Shown here one piece after another: positions 21,789 to 33,584 of a stretch of DNA of 64,000 nucleotides (its first letter is position 1; each line of letters opens with the position of its first letter). The notes under the pieces were generated by a model that made no database searches, had not been told where the DNA came from, and saw only the letters and a list, made by a program, of their open reading frames with translations. The DNA is from Utricularia gibba (Eukaryota > Streptophyta > Magnoliopsida > Lamiales > Lentibulariaceae): the NCBI GenBank assembly GCA_002189035.1, contig NEEC01000002.1:2480001-2544000 (forward strand), written 5' to 3'. The position numbers were made by a program, and so were the translations under genes.

Positions 21789-24074
21789 AACCCTCTATTT
21801 TCAAAACCAGAACAGAATCTACCTCTGAAGGGCTTCTTCAGATTGACCAAAAGCGCATCACTTCCTCGAAGTTCCTACTCCTGAACGACTACAGTGAGCC
21901 CTAAAACCCTACTTCTATCTGAACCAAGACAAGGAACACAGAGACGGTGGGGAAGAAATTGCAAAGCGTGTCTGAGTTTCTCCCGAAGACAAATGCCTTC
22001 TAAAGGCAAGTGTGAGCATGGAAATGGAATTCCAGGAGGTGTTATTTCTTGAGAAGAAAGGGGTTATTATTATTGGACATGATTCATTAAAAAAAGGAAA
22101 ATGTCAATGTCTGGTGTCATCGTGTTGGTGGTGTTGATAATAAGTGGGAAATGATTTTGTTGAATGTGTGTTCCCCGATGGGAAAACTGTTTCTGCTGTT
22201 GGCATTCAATGTTCACATCATTCGCCGTGTGCGTTCCTTGTTATCTCCTGCCAACGGCTCGGCCCTACCTCTTAAGAGCTGCTCGCTCGGAATTCAATTC
22301 AATCTTTTTTTTTTTTCTTCTTATTTTTCCCTGTATTTACAACATTGGTAATGTGACATTCACGGTATGAAGAAAATGAATACCCTAAACCATCCAATCC
22401 AACTCTCAATGTATTTTTTGTACATAATACTCACGATTTTATGTTTTTTTTTCATCTTTTATTTGACTTTGGAGGAGATCACCAATCCTCACATTTCTTG
22501 CTAAAAAGGTCAACTCATCCCTCACATCACTCTAGTCAAACCACGTTTAACTTTAAAGTTACTATCAAATATCATTTCACTATGCTTAGAAAAATGCCTC
22601 GTATAATATTCGCGTAATAATTTTATTCAATTTCATCCTCTTCTCGGTCGTCGATATAGAATTCGCCTAAAGTCTTTCTGCCCTTCCTCAAGACGGAGCA
22701 TCATATTGATCTAAACATTTTGGAGTATGTGTGAGGGTGGTTTCTCAGATCATTTAGAAAATTGGATACTAACATATTCTCTCCCACTTAGTTAAAAAAA
22801 TATATATAGAAAGAGTGTATATTTTTTCATATAATATTTGACATATGGTCAAATTTCTAATTCATTCATAGTATCTCACGTGGTTGACTTTCGAATATAC
22901 ATGATTTACATGGTATATTTGAGATGTGAGAACAAATAAAGTTATTGGAGAAAAACATTATCATAGAAATTTTATGAAAGCAATCAAGAGTATTCAACTA
23001 TAATTATTGTTGTATTGATAATTCGATTGTTGTTGACTTTGATAACTTTATATTACAATATCTTAATAAATATTATTCATCAATTAATAGAAAATTAAAA
23101 AAAATCTTTACCCTCGCCTCTCCACCCACATTCTTCATGATGAGGAGATGATTCCCAGTCCACATCACGCTCTTAGTGGTGCACTGCACCGCAACCCACT
23201 CTGAGTCTGGACCACCCCCACGCTCGCTTGTGTTTTATCTGCATTCCTCTTCGTGATCCATGGGACGAAGCTGGGGACTCGGGCTGGGCGTACGGCACGG
23301 CACACGCCTCTCACCAACAGTGAAGCTGAAGGGTTGATCCATGGGATTAGGGTTCATCAGTTGAATTCTTTCCGGTGGTAAGAACAATTAGGGGAGGGAA
23401 TCATCCCAATTCGACAGTACAACAGAAACGATCCCATGCATGCGACTATTGCAGATGGTGATCGTGATTCCACGGCGGAGGAAGTAAATAGGGCTTTGCC
23501 AAGGAAAGGATGCCGCTTTTAATGTGATTTACTGGTCGCCTCCGACACGCACACTGCCGGACACCGACCACTCCCTTCTCTTGCTGGGGGGCTTTCGATC
23601 CCTTTCTCTTTTTTTTAATTTTTACCTGCTTTCACGGCGGGTTGATCACGTTTACCACAGTAAAACCATCACCTGAAGTAGGGGGGCCTATGCCATTCCC
23701 ACCGTTGGATTGTTCAAATCCGCCCCTCGTTGTCACCGGCAACTACAGTATCTGGGCAGGGTGGGGGCTCATCAACGAAGACTTGCCGGAGCCCAGTTCG
23801 TGGACGTGGCAATTGGAGGCGTTGAAACAGTCTATTGGGTTCTTGTTGCCCAGGGCTAATAATCAATGAATCCATCTGCTGGACACAGGCGTATTATATG
23901 ATCTTGAATAATATAGGAACAGAGTGCATTGGTCTGATAACACAAATGAATTTCATGATGCTCATGTTGTAGCAGGAGTGAATGGAAGGAGCAGTATGAA
24001 GATTGTCTAAAATAAATGGTCAAAAATCTCCTCTAGGTGGTGGCACATACTAACTTTTTGGTAATTGGGATCTC
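21789..24074. other. AHL upstream region and intergenic spacer
   Basis: No gene I can support. 21.79-22.3 kb is the likely AHL 5' UTR/promoter, 22.3-23.1 kb is AT-rich, and 23.1-23.85 kb is GC-richer. The 75-codon frame at 23642-23869 has no recognisable family. Confidence 0.45.
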
Positions 24075-25138
24075 TTAGGCGACCAGGGTGCTGGCAGTGG
24101 TGGATTCACTGAAAGAATAGCATGTAAAGCGTATTAGTTGATGGAGGATGGAAGCAACATCATAGCCTTGCATGGGATATACTTACTACTTCCAGACAGG
24201 AGGAAGCTTCTTTGTTTTCTTGTAGTAGCGAGCAAGCCTGTGGATTCTGCTTTCCACGAGAATCAGTCTAAACTTGGAATCCTTGTCCTTCCTGTTCCTC
24301 TCGAGATGCTTTCTGATAGCAACGGCCTTTTTGATGAGGTGGTAGAGGTCCTCTGGAATCTCAGGAGCAAGCCCTGGAGGCCACAGAAAGTCAGTAGCAT
24401 GTAACGTGACACCTAGAGATAAAATGCAGCTGTGAACTGACAAAGCATGCATACCATGGGCCTTCAGAATCCTGAGGATCTTGCTGCCGGTGACGCTTCT
24501 CACTTGAGCAATGCCATGGGAGTCACGAAGAACAACACCTATTTGTGAGGGAGTCAGCCCTTTCTTAGCGAACTTACAGATGGTTTCATCCACCTGAAAC
24601 AGATTGAACCAAGAACATGATGATCACAACTAAATCCATCCAAATGACGAGTGTCCAAGAAAATTGAAATAATTGAACAAAATAAGAAACTTGCAGCAAA
24701 CAGTGTCCAACAAACTACGGCACACACGATTCCATTCTCTCAAAATTGCATAGTCTCTGAACAACAATCTCATTTTTTACACGAGTATATTGACATCGGA
24801 ATATGCATTATGAGATGAGCAGAAAACAAGAATAGAGCTATGATCACACAAGGAAGAATGAGTTTTCTGCTAATAAAAGGAGACCCCGACAAAGCAATCC
24901 AAGACCCATGAATGTAGCAGCATGCAACAATGAATCACAATGACTAACATCCTGAGCAGAGATCTTCAGCCAGCTTGGAGGAGTCCTCTTGTACGGAAGC
25001 GCTGACGCTGAAATACCCTTTCTGCAACGCCACACAAACACACACGTTCTCAATGTAAATACACTCACATACACCCACCCATAGAAACAGACAAGCAGAA
25101 AACAAAGCCGGCTACCCTCTGCTGTGCATACGACCCAT
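24075..25138 (-). CDS. RPS13: 40S ribosomal protein S13 (uS15)
   Basis: Cytosolic small-subunit ribosomal protein of 151 residues, the normal length for the family. Exons on the minus strand: 25116-25138, 24949-25021, 24455-24593, 24187-24373, 24075-24108. The start [20 protein letters not shown] is canonical. The body includes [21 protein letters not shown] and [18 protein letters not shown]. The last exon is tiny (34 nt) and supplies [10 protein letters not shown] plus the stop. Without it the reading frame would stop after PPVWK. The donor there is TGGAAGTA|GTAAGT and the acceptor CTTTCAG|T. Arabidopsis homologues from memory: At3g60770 and At4g00100. Confidence 0.95.
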
Positions 25139-25413
25139 GGCTGCGGCGGCAGGCGACGGATATCCCCAGTGGCGCCGCCGTACACGTTACTCGCTACTCA
25201 ATGGAACCCAAACCCTAGGAATTTAACCATGGGAAATGACGAATATATCCGAATCCTTAATGGGCCTACTTACCATCCATTACCCATCACCGTCGACACA
25301 ATTAGCTGCCGACGAGGCCCAATAAACTTTTCGCACAGAATTGATTGCATTGTGGCAATGCCCTCATACAGTACAATTTTATTTGTATTCCACATTGATT
25401 ATAAATAGTTAAT

Positions 25414-25745
25414 ACTAAAGTTGTGTTCTAGAAAATTTGTATCATCTATTTTTATTTTATAAAAGTTAAAAATACTTTTAATTCAGAACACTACCTATTT
25501 TTACTTCTATTTTTTCCAAAAATATTTTTGGTATTACACTTCAAAAATTGTTTTTGTAAAAGTATGAAAAAGCTACTTTTACATTCTATTTTTACTTTTC
25601 AATATAAATCCACAAGTTTTTTCATTATTTTCTAGAACACCTATTTTTTATTTCTACTTTTATAAATTATTTATACTTCTACTTTTTACTTTTTCAAAAA
25701 TAAAAGTAGATTTTACAAATTTTCTAAAACACACATTAAGATTTT
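25414..25745. mobile_element. MITE-like element
   Basis: Imperfect terminal inverted repeats GTGTTCTAGAAAATTTGTA (left) and, as the reverse complement of the right end, GTGTTTTAGAAAATTTGTA. The interior is rich in TACTTTTA/TAAAAGTA. No open frame. The target-site duplication is not clear. Confidence 0.55.
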
Positions 25746-25749
25746 AAGA

Positions 25750-26090
25750 GATCGTATAATAGTAATATATTAGTATATTTAAGTATAATATATTTAGAAT
25801 ATATATATATAATTATAAAATACATAATAAATTATATATTAATATTGGAACAGTGTTTGAGAGAATAAATAATTTTTGAAAAATATATATAAGAACGCAT
25901 GTTCTCATAGAGATATAATTAGATTTTCCTTTTCATTTATGTATACTATTCATATATTTAAAAAATAAGTATGTGAGTGATATAATTATACAAAATTGAT
26001 ATATATGTACTACTTAATGAAACAATGATGTATGTATAAATTTTCGGTATAAATCTTTTATATTATATTATCAAACATCTTGTAAATAGA
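25750..26090. mobile_element. MITE-like repeat, family shared with 60.4 kb
   Basis: Shares order and sequence of several blocks with 60432-60800 (ATAATAGTA..TATTAGTAT, TTTAAAAAATAAGTAT, GATATAAT, TATAAATCTT..TAT). The ends are loosely inverted (TTATTTGATAATAGTATA-like versus TATATTATCAAACA). Non-coding. Confidence 0.5.
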
Positions 26091-27745
26091 ATGATTATGT
26101 AAATTTATACAAATTGGTTTCTTGAGAATAGTATTTTTTTTATAATAACTCTAAAATTAAATGTGTGTTTATTTGGAAGGTAATGAAATAAAAATAAACA
26201 TAAAATCGTGAAAATTTTATATTAAATCTTACAACAAGGAAGTTTAAATTGTGACACATGGCCCTTGTATATAAGGGAAAACAGGGAGGATGATGCATGA
26301 TGAAACAAGTGGAATTCAGAATCTACTATCAAAGCAAATGCCAACTTCATATTTAACTCTAAATTTCATTTTTTTTTCATTCAAAGATTACTTTATGTGA
26401 AATAACATTTGGAATTTATTGTGCCAAATATATTACACTGCGCATATTTATTGTATACTTTTAACAAAATCATGAGGACCAATTATATAAATGAGGATCA
26501 ATTATGACATTTATGATAAAAAGTAGATACTAAATTTGATAAAATGATAAAATTCTAAATTTTTTTATGCAATTTTCTCTTTAAAATATGTACTTCATTC
26601 AATCTCATCCTGTGACTCTCATTCACTGGCTTCCTGCAACTGCGATGGTTTATGACTTTTCTACCCTCCTGATACTTATCTCTTTTGTCCTCCCCCGGTT
26701 GCAAAAAGTTTTTAGTACCCGGTCGGGTCGGGGAAGTAAAAAATAAATGATAATTTACAAAATTGGTTATTTTCATATTAAGAAAATACATATAAGATGA
26801 CAATTTTTTCCCCATAGTGTATGACACCTGATCAAATTTATAATCATCCATAAATAAACCACTAGAATTTATTTTTTTCATACTAATCAAATGTTTTTAT
26901 TTTTTTTTTGTTGTTGAAATGCGTTGGATTGTGGAATTAAATTCATGATTGGAATTGTTTTTATTTATGTTTATAAAAAGAATACTAAACTGAGTAGCGT
27001 CATGAATTAGTATTTATGACGTCATTGTTTTGTGCGGTTTGGGAATATAATTATTTATGTTTCCCATACCGCATACGCCAGAATTATATATAATAAACAA
27101 ATATGAAAAAAAAAACCGGGTTGGTGGAGGTTGAGAAGTAGCAGCAGGCTGCTGCCCCTGCAGATCGGCGGTACAAATTTGTTTTGTTTTTTTTTTTTTT
27201 TTTTGCGGCAGCGGGGAAAGAAGAAGAAGGCACCGGATTCAACACGGTCGCCGCCTCCGCAAACGCCAAATCGAAACCCTTTTTGCAATTCAAATTACAT
27301 TAAATGCGGCTCCGCCAACTCCTCCACTTGTGTTCCTTCATTGGGAGCAGTAGCACCCAGTTTCAGTCCTGCAGCGAAGCCCAGCGCAGCGCAGGCGCCG
27401 TTTCTCCTCTTTTCTCGAACCCTACTCCCCATCCCCCTCCTCCTCCGACCTCCTCTACACCTTCTTTAATACACCACACATACCATTTCTATTTCTATAT
27501 ATATCTTCTCTCTGGATTGTACCTGGCTGGCTTTGTGCTTCTCAAGTTTCATCTTTTCGTCACAACTCCACAAGGGTCGCTGTCTTACTTTTATGCACGA
27601 CAGATTTCAGCCGATTCTCCTCTGTTGGAAGGAGAGATAGAAAGATCATGGTGGGGTGTCTCCCTTCTTGCTTGCTTCCTTCCTTGTATGAATTGGGGTT
27701 TTGTTGTTGTTGTTGTTGTTGTTTATGGTTTCTGTGGTGCAGTTG

Positions 27746-28696
27746 ATGATTACCTCGGAAGCTCCTTCATGGCTCTCGGCGCTCATGACTGAGAAGTTTT
27801 TCAACGCCTGTATAATTCACGAGGATTTTAAGAAGAATGAGAAGAATGTGTTTTGTCTGGACTGCTGCGAGGGTATTTGCCCTCATTGTTTACCTTCTCA
27901 CACTTCTCATCGTCTTCTCCAGGTAATCTCCTCAATTTCTTCCCCTGTAAATCTCACTGCTGTTGAAAAAGCTTTTCTGTTTGTGCCCCCCAGATAAGGA
28001 GATATGTGTACCATGATGTTATAAGGCTCCTTGACGCTAATAAGCTGATGGATTGTTCCCAAGTTCAAGTAAGTTTAGCTTCTGTGATTTCAGCAAATTC
28101 CACAACTGAACTTCGCGCTGCTTCTGTGTATCTTCAGACGTACACGACAAACAGTGCGAAGGTGGTGTTTCTGAATCAACGCCCTCAGGCACGTCCGCCG
28201 CGCGCCTCCGGTAGCCTATGCGTCACCTGCGAAAGAAACTTACAGGAATCGTATCTATTTTGCTCCCTTTTCTGCAAGGTAAACCGCGGAATGCCAATCC
28301 GTTCCCTGGTTTTTTTTTTTTTTTTTCTTCTGGTTTGAGAGGTTCATCTCACAAAAGAAATCCGTACTTCAGATTCAACATGTTCTCCAGAGTGAGAGCA
28401 AGCTCTCGGACCATCTCCGCGATTGTGAATTTCTAGCCTTGCCGGAATCCGGCATCGACGACGGGCAAATGACGCCGGAATCCGTTCTCGATCCCGACCC
28501 GGCGACCACTGAGTCAGGTTCCAGTAGCGAGTGCCTTAATCTGAGCTGTACGGCGACGACGGAGGCGGTGATTAGGAAGAAGAGAAGTAACCTCGCATCC
28601 GGTTGCCGGAATTCGTTCCGGTCCGTTTTCAGACCGATTTCCGTTGTCGGCGAATCCCGCCGGAAATCCACACCTCGCCGCTCCCCGTTCCACTGA
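27746..28696 (+). CDS. PLATZ zinc-binding transcription factor
   Basis: Plant AT-rich sequence and zinc-binding protein of 238 residues from exons 27746-27922, 27994-28068, 28138-28278 and 28373-28696. Start MITSEAPSWLSALM. The PLATZ domain supplies the Cys/His set: CIIHEDFKKNE, FCLDCCEGICPHCLPSHTSH, RRYVYHDVIRLLD, then CVTCERNLQESYLFCSLFCK. The C-terminal exon is Ser/Pro-rich with a basic patch (RKKRSN) and ends RRKSTPRRSPFH. The start is chosen as the first in-frame ATG after a TTG repeat; an upstream in-frame extension cannot be excluded. PLATZ proteins are nuclear, often repressors. Nearest relative by position, from memory: At3g60670. Confidence 0.92.
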
Positions 28697-31600
28697 CCCC
28701 CCCTCGTACAAAACGATCAAATCAAGGCCGGTAAGTTCAAACGGAAAAGTGTGGGGCGTTTAGGTCATGGGGGTAAATTCGGTAATTCAAGTACGCTCTA
28801 TTTTGTTTTTCACCCCCTGCTGCGCAGTTAGTTTTTGCTTGTTTACTTTTGTACCGCGATACGGAAATAGCCGGTCCGATCTTTCTCGCTTTGGAATGGC
28901 GCCGCGCCGGACGCCGGTCTAGTGGATCCGGACCGGAAGGGTTTGTAATCTTCGGGCGCCTTTGCCGATGCTGTAAAAACGTAGTCCTTTTTTAGTAATG
29001 GAACGTTTAAGGCGTCTTCTTTCTGTCTTCGCGTCCCTAAACTCCAAAATTATGTCATTCAATATGAATTTTCGAATGGTAAGTAAATTGTAAAATCATA
29101 AATGAATTTGATGTAAAAATAAAAAAAATTATTTATAATAATATATACATAATAGTTTACAATTTTGCACAATAAATTTCAATACCTTGAAAACCTGTAA
29201 ATGAAAAATTAAGAAAATAATTGGAAGAAATCAATTGAAATAAAGAATAAAAAATATGTGCGGAAGATAAACTTAAATTTCCCATATTCCTCAACTAAGT
29301 TGCACTATTCCCTACGATTCATGAGAAATCATCCACCTGGTGGCAAGGTGCATGTATATTAATTGATGAAGATTTTGATTTAGAATTAGATATTGATTTT
29401 GAAGTTTAGGCCAGCACAATTTATACATATCTTGTAAAATTGAAACTTTTTAGTGTATTGTTTTATGTTTGTTAACATTAACTTTTAGATATTAATGAAT
29501 GTTTTTAAGTTAGTTATTATATATTTAATAAATTAGTTTTATTTTATTTGTGATTGTATTAATTTTTATAATATATATTTAAAATAACATATCTTTAACA
29601 CACCCTAAAAATCGAATTTATGTAATCCACGAATCGCACCTCGACGCATTTTGATGCAACCTAGTTCCTCAACCCGGATATCATACCGGCGTACAACAAA
29701 CGAAAGGGTAATGGGCCTTCTGTGTTATTGTAGCCCAAAATGGCCTATGTTAAAGCACAATAAAGAGCCCAAGATGGCCCAATCAAGTATAGCACGTTTT
29801 TTTTTGTCCGCATGATGATGTAATCGCAACAGTAACAAACAATATCGAGAGAGAGGTAGGTGACGAAACCCAGCTTGGGACGCCGGACAATGGTCTCCGG
29901 TGTCCTTTCCGGCATTGCCGCTTCCGGATGAAAGATGCGCAGTGGTAACGCTCTCCGGCTCCTCCTTCTGGTGCAAGAATACAACTGGTGCAAGCCGAGC
30001 AGCACCAAATTCTCTACTCGCGCACCCAGAAGACGAAACCCGGAACGACAGTGCCTTGAAAACCCATTGATGTGTGTGTATGGGATTGGCGAGTCAGAAA
30101 GAGACACCCAGAAGATGTTGGAGGTCACTCGACTCGACTCCGGGTGGTGTGGGTATTGAATTATGGCGCCTGGTCCACACAGGAAATAATCGATCGATCG
30201 GCTTTGGTATTTGAATGGAGGAAAAGGAAAACACCCGGTCACTTCCTGATTGGAGTACTTGCTGTCCCCCCTACTCCTAGCGTGGGCTACAACAAAATAA
30301 AAAGAAAAGGGAACGCAAGGGAATTCGAATTCATTCATTATTATTGCCTAATAAATGATTTACTCACCCCTTTTTTTTTCTTTGACAAAATCACACTCTC
30401 CTTTAAACTACCAAAGAAAACCGAAATGGCTTACTAGATGGAAGGAGGAAGGGGCTCCGGCCCCCGGGGTAGGGGGGAGGGAGAGGTGTGGGTGGGTCAT
30501 TAATGAAGGAATGGGATTATTGGGTTAATTCTAATCAATAATTCTTAAATGATAAGCACTTGGGTAGGTATTGAGAAAATGTTGCACCACGTGGTCCCAC
30601 AACAAGACCCTCCTCCTCCTAGTACCAGCTCCAGCAGTACCAACACACGCACCACTCTTCTCATCAATCCATTCACTCGCCCTGGTCCCCCCATGCATTC
30701 AACTAACAACTTTTACATGACATTTTAATGCTTTTTTTAAAAAAAGTATATTAAAAAATGAGTAATTATCATGTGTTTAAATATAACATTATGTAATTTG
30801 TATTCTTTATAAAATTAGATAAATAAAAAATTATAAGATCATGAGGCTTGTGACCGTATTTCAGATTGTACATGGTTTTTTTCTTCAAAAAAAGAATAGC
30901 ATAAAATCATGAAACTTAGATAATGTAAGCAAACTATATTTTGTAAGTTGAACATGGATCTTGATATTTAATATTAGAAACAAACAAAGATTCGTGCTAA
31001 TGGTTGGATGACGGGGCATTCTTTAAATGTATAAGAAGGGGAGAATGTAATTTTATAAGACATGCGAGATTATTTCACATTGATTACAAATGAAGAAGAA
31101 TATGTGTTTAAATAGAAGTACTCTTCTAATATTGTACGAACTATTATTCTTAAAAAGAAGAAAACGTAAAACTATAAGAATTAGATGTTTTAAATAAATA
31201 ATATTATGTAAGTTGATTATGGATCGTAATAAAAATAAGTAATAAAAATAAATAATAGGAAACACATCTTTTCTAAATTATAAAGGTTAAGAATATCTAA
31301 AAACTAATTTGATGTATTTTTTTTAATATAGTGGAAATTTTCTAAACAATTTTTTTAATTGTAATAATAATTTTTTCAAAATAAAAAAGACATGCCCGTC
31401 CTCAAAAAAATCCTTATAATAGCAAGCATAGAATCATACATTCCATATTGATGTTATGTAACAGAATCGTACTAAAAGAAGTTACGATTATTAATAATGA
31501 AGGGCTATTTTTGCAACTATAATAAAAAAATATGAATAAATGATGATGATGCTCCATAGTGACGTGTAATAATAGTGGGAGCGAGGCAAGTAATTAAAGA

Positions 31601-33584
31601 AGCATTAATTAGGGCAAGGCGGGGGAGGGGAGGGGGGGGGGTGTTTGGTAATTAACCACTCTGGGCCGATGCAATAATAATTCATAGTTATTAATTTACC
31701 ATGTCCCCCGTCGCGCACAATAATCATTTGGGCATGTCGATGCAAGTGACACCATCATTCTGGAAAAATCAATTCAAAATTAATTTTAGCAGAATTTAAA
31801 ATTCTTATAGAATAATAATTTATATAGATATATATAATTATTTTTTAGGATGATTATTATAAAATTAATTCATGTTTAGAATATACAAATAAGAATTAAT
31901 TTTAATAACTAAATGATATATTTAATCACATCTATCAGTAATTATATTTATAAATTTAAAAAATATGTTTTTATATCATTTATAATATAAAAACATTATA
32001 TGATTTTTGAATTATAATTTATATTAAAAATATAGTTTAAAAATTAAAATAAGTAAATGGCTTATGTTAATATTGATTATGATTATTTATAATATATATT
32101 TAGAATTTCAATAATAAAATCACCATTCAAAAAAATATTTTTATACAGAAATTATCATGTCATAATTCTTATGAAAATAAAATAATTCATAAAAATTAAT
32201 TCTCATATATATTTTAAAGACAAAAACAATTATTACATAATATAATTGATTCTAAGAACTTCCAAAGGATTAACAAGTAATAATAAGCCCATTTTAATGG
32301 AATTAACGATGAAATTAGGAATCCCACTCATGAAGAATGACTTCCCTAAATAATATGGAATCAATTATCATATTTACAAGTTTATTTTTTTTATAATTAT
32401 GCTATGTAATTTCAGGAACAATGTTTTTTCAAAACTTATTTTTAATTATAGTCAATTTAAATAATTAATATAAATAGATGAGTATTTACCATAAAGAGGT
32501 GAAGTCAAGAAAATTGTGTATGGATGCTTTCGAATCCCTCTTGCTTTTACTCCCTGCGTCCGCCATAAGGTGGGGCGCGGTAATAAAACAAGTACCGCGG
32601 GGGAGCTGAGCGCCGTCGGATGAGAAGGAGCGATCCTCGGCCGTTGGATTTATGGGGTTTCAAAGATGAACAAAAATGTTGGTGCTTTTCGGGGTCCGGC
32701 CGGCGGGACCAGTTTCGGAAGCCAGGGGCATCGGACACTGATGCAGTGCATGTACTGAAATGCCCCTGATCCTGGGACGGAGAGCGGGGGTAGTTTAGGG
32801 TTTTCAGCCTGCCAGTTCATCACAGGACCCCTGCATCGCCGGTCCCTGTGGAAAGCCACAAGAGAAAAAATCACTTTGGATCTCCCCTTTTCTTGGTCCG
32901 CCGGCGCGTGTTCCCCACCCCCCAAAGTTGTATGTAGCCATTTTTTTAATGTTTTTTTTAAGAAAAATATTACAGAATTTGTTCCAAAGAAGGGTCCATG
33001 GTTCGGTTTGGCAACGGAATTAACTACCTGAGCGTGGAGACACGCGTCTGTATTGCGCGTGGGGATGGAGATTTGGAGAGGGGCGAGAAGCCCTAGCAAG
33101 CATAAAAAGGAAAAAAGGTAGAAAAACAGGGTAGACTGCGGCGGTGATAAGAGTAAGAGAGAGAAAGGGCGAGAATGGGAAGGAAGGGAGGGGCGGTGGA
33201 GAGATAGTGAACCTCCGCGCACCTTTTAATCCTTTTTGAAGGTAGTGCAGCACAGCACGCATCCATGGCAGCAAGATTTGAAGGAGGCAGATGGGGCACA
33301 CTTTGCTTTGCTTCTTCGTAGCTAAACATTGAAAAGAATGCTCCAAATCTGCCTTTCCATTAGCCCCGCTTGTTGTCTAAAAGCAGCAGCAGCAATGTGC
33401 TGAACTCGCCTACCCATGTTTCATTTTCTCCCCTCCCAGACATGGACGTCTGTACTGTCCTAGACTTGAGTTGAGGAGCTTCCTGCATTTTGGGACGGAG
33501 CTGTGCGATTTCGTGGCTTCTGTTTCAACTTTCTTGTTCCTGGATTCGTTTCTGTGAGAGAAATTGAGGGGGTTTTGGTTTTAG
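28697..33584. other. Long intergenic region, GRAS promoter at its right end
   Basis: No gene I can support. 28.7-29.0 kb is the GC-rich PLATZ 3' flank. 29.0-29.6 and 30.7-32.5 kb are very AT-rich. 29.64-30.3 kb is GC-richer with overlapping frames of up to 197 codons on the minus strand and no recognisable motif. 32.54-33.58 kb is GC-rich, the likely promoter and leader of the GRAS gene, which starts at 33585. Confidence 0.45.

Larger units (their letters stand above)
25139..27745. other. RPS13-PLATZ intergenic region
   Basis: Divergent promoter interval. It holds two MITE-like repeats (25.41-26.09 kb), long AT-rich stretches and, near 27.19 kb, a poly-T run. The 27.1-27.74 kb part is GC/CT-rich and is likely PLATZ 5' UTR. 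A TTG microsatellite at about 27698-27722 directly precedes the chosen PLATZ start. Confidence 0.5.

Noticed and set aside
23642-23869. 75-codon frame upstream of RPS13's 3' end
   Set aside because: No recognisable family or conserved motif; probably non-coding.
25414-26090. Possible CRISPR or tandem array in the AT-rich repeats
   Set aside because: Repeats are dispersed and inverted, not regularly spaced. The window is plant nuclear DNA.
29745-30338. 197-codon minus-strand frame
   Set aside because: It overlaps other frames of similar length, shows no domain, and has no intron or composition support. The length can arise by chance in this GC-richer patch.
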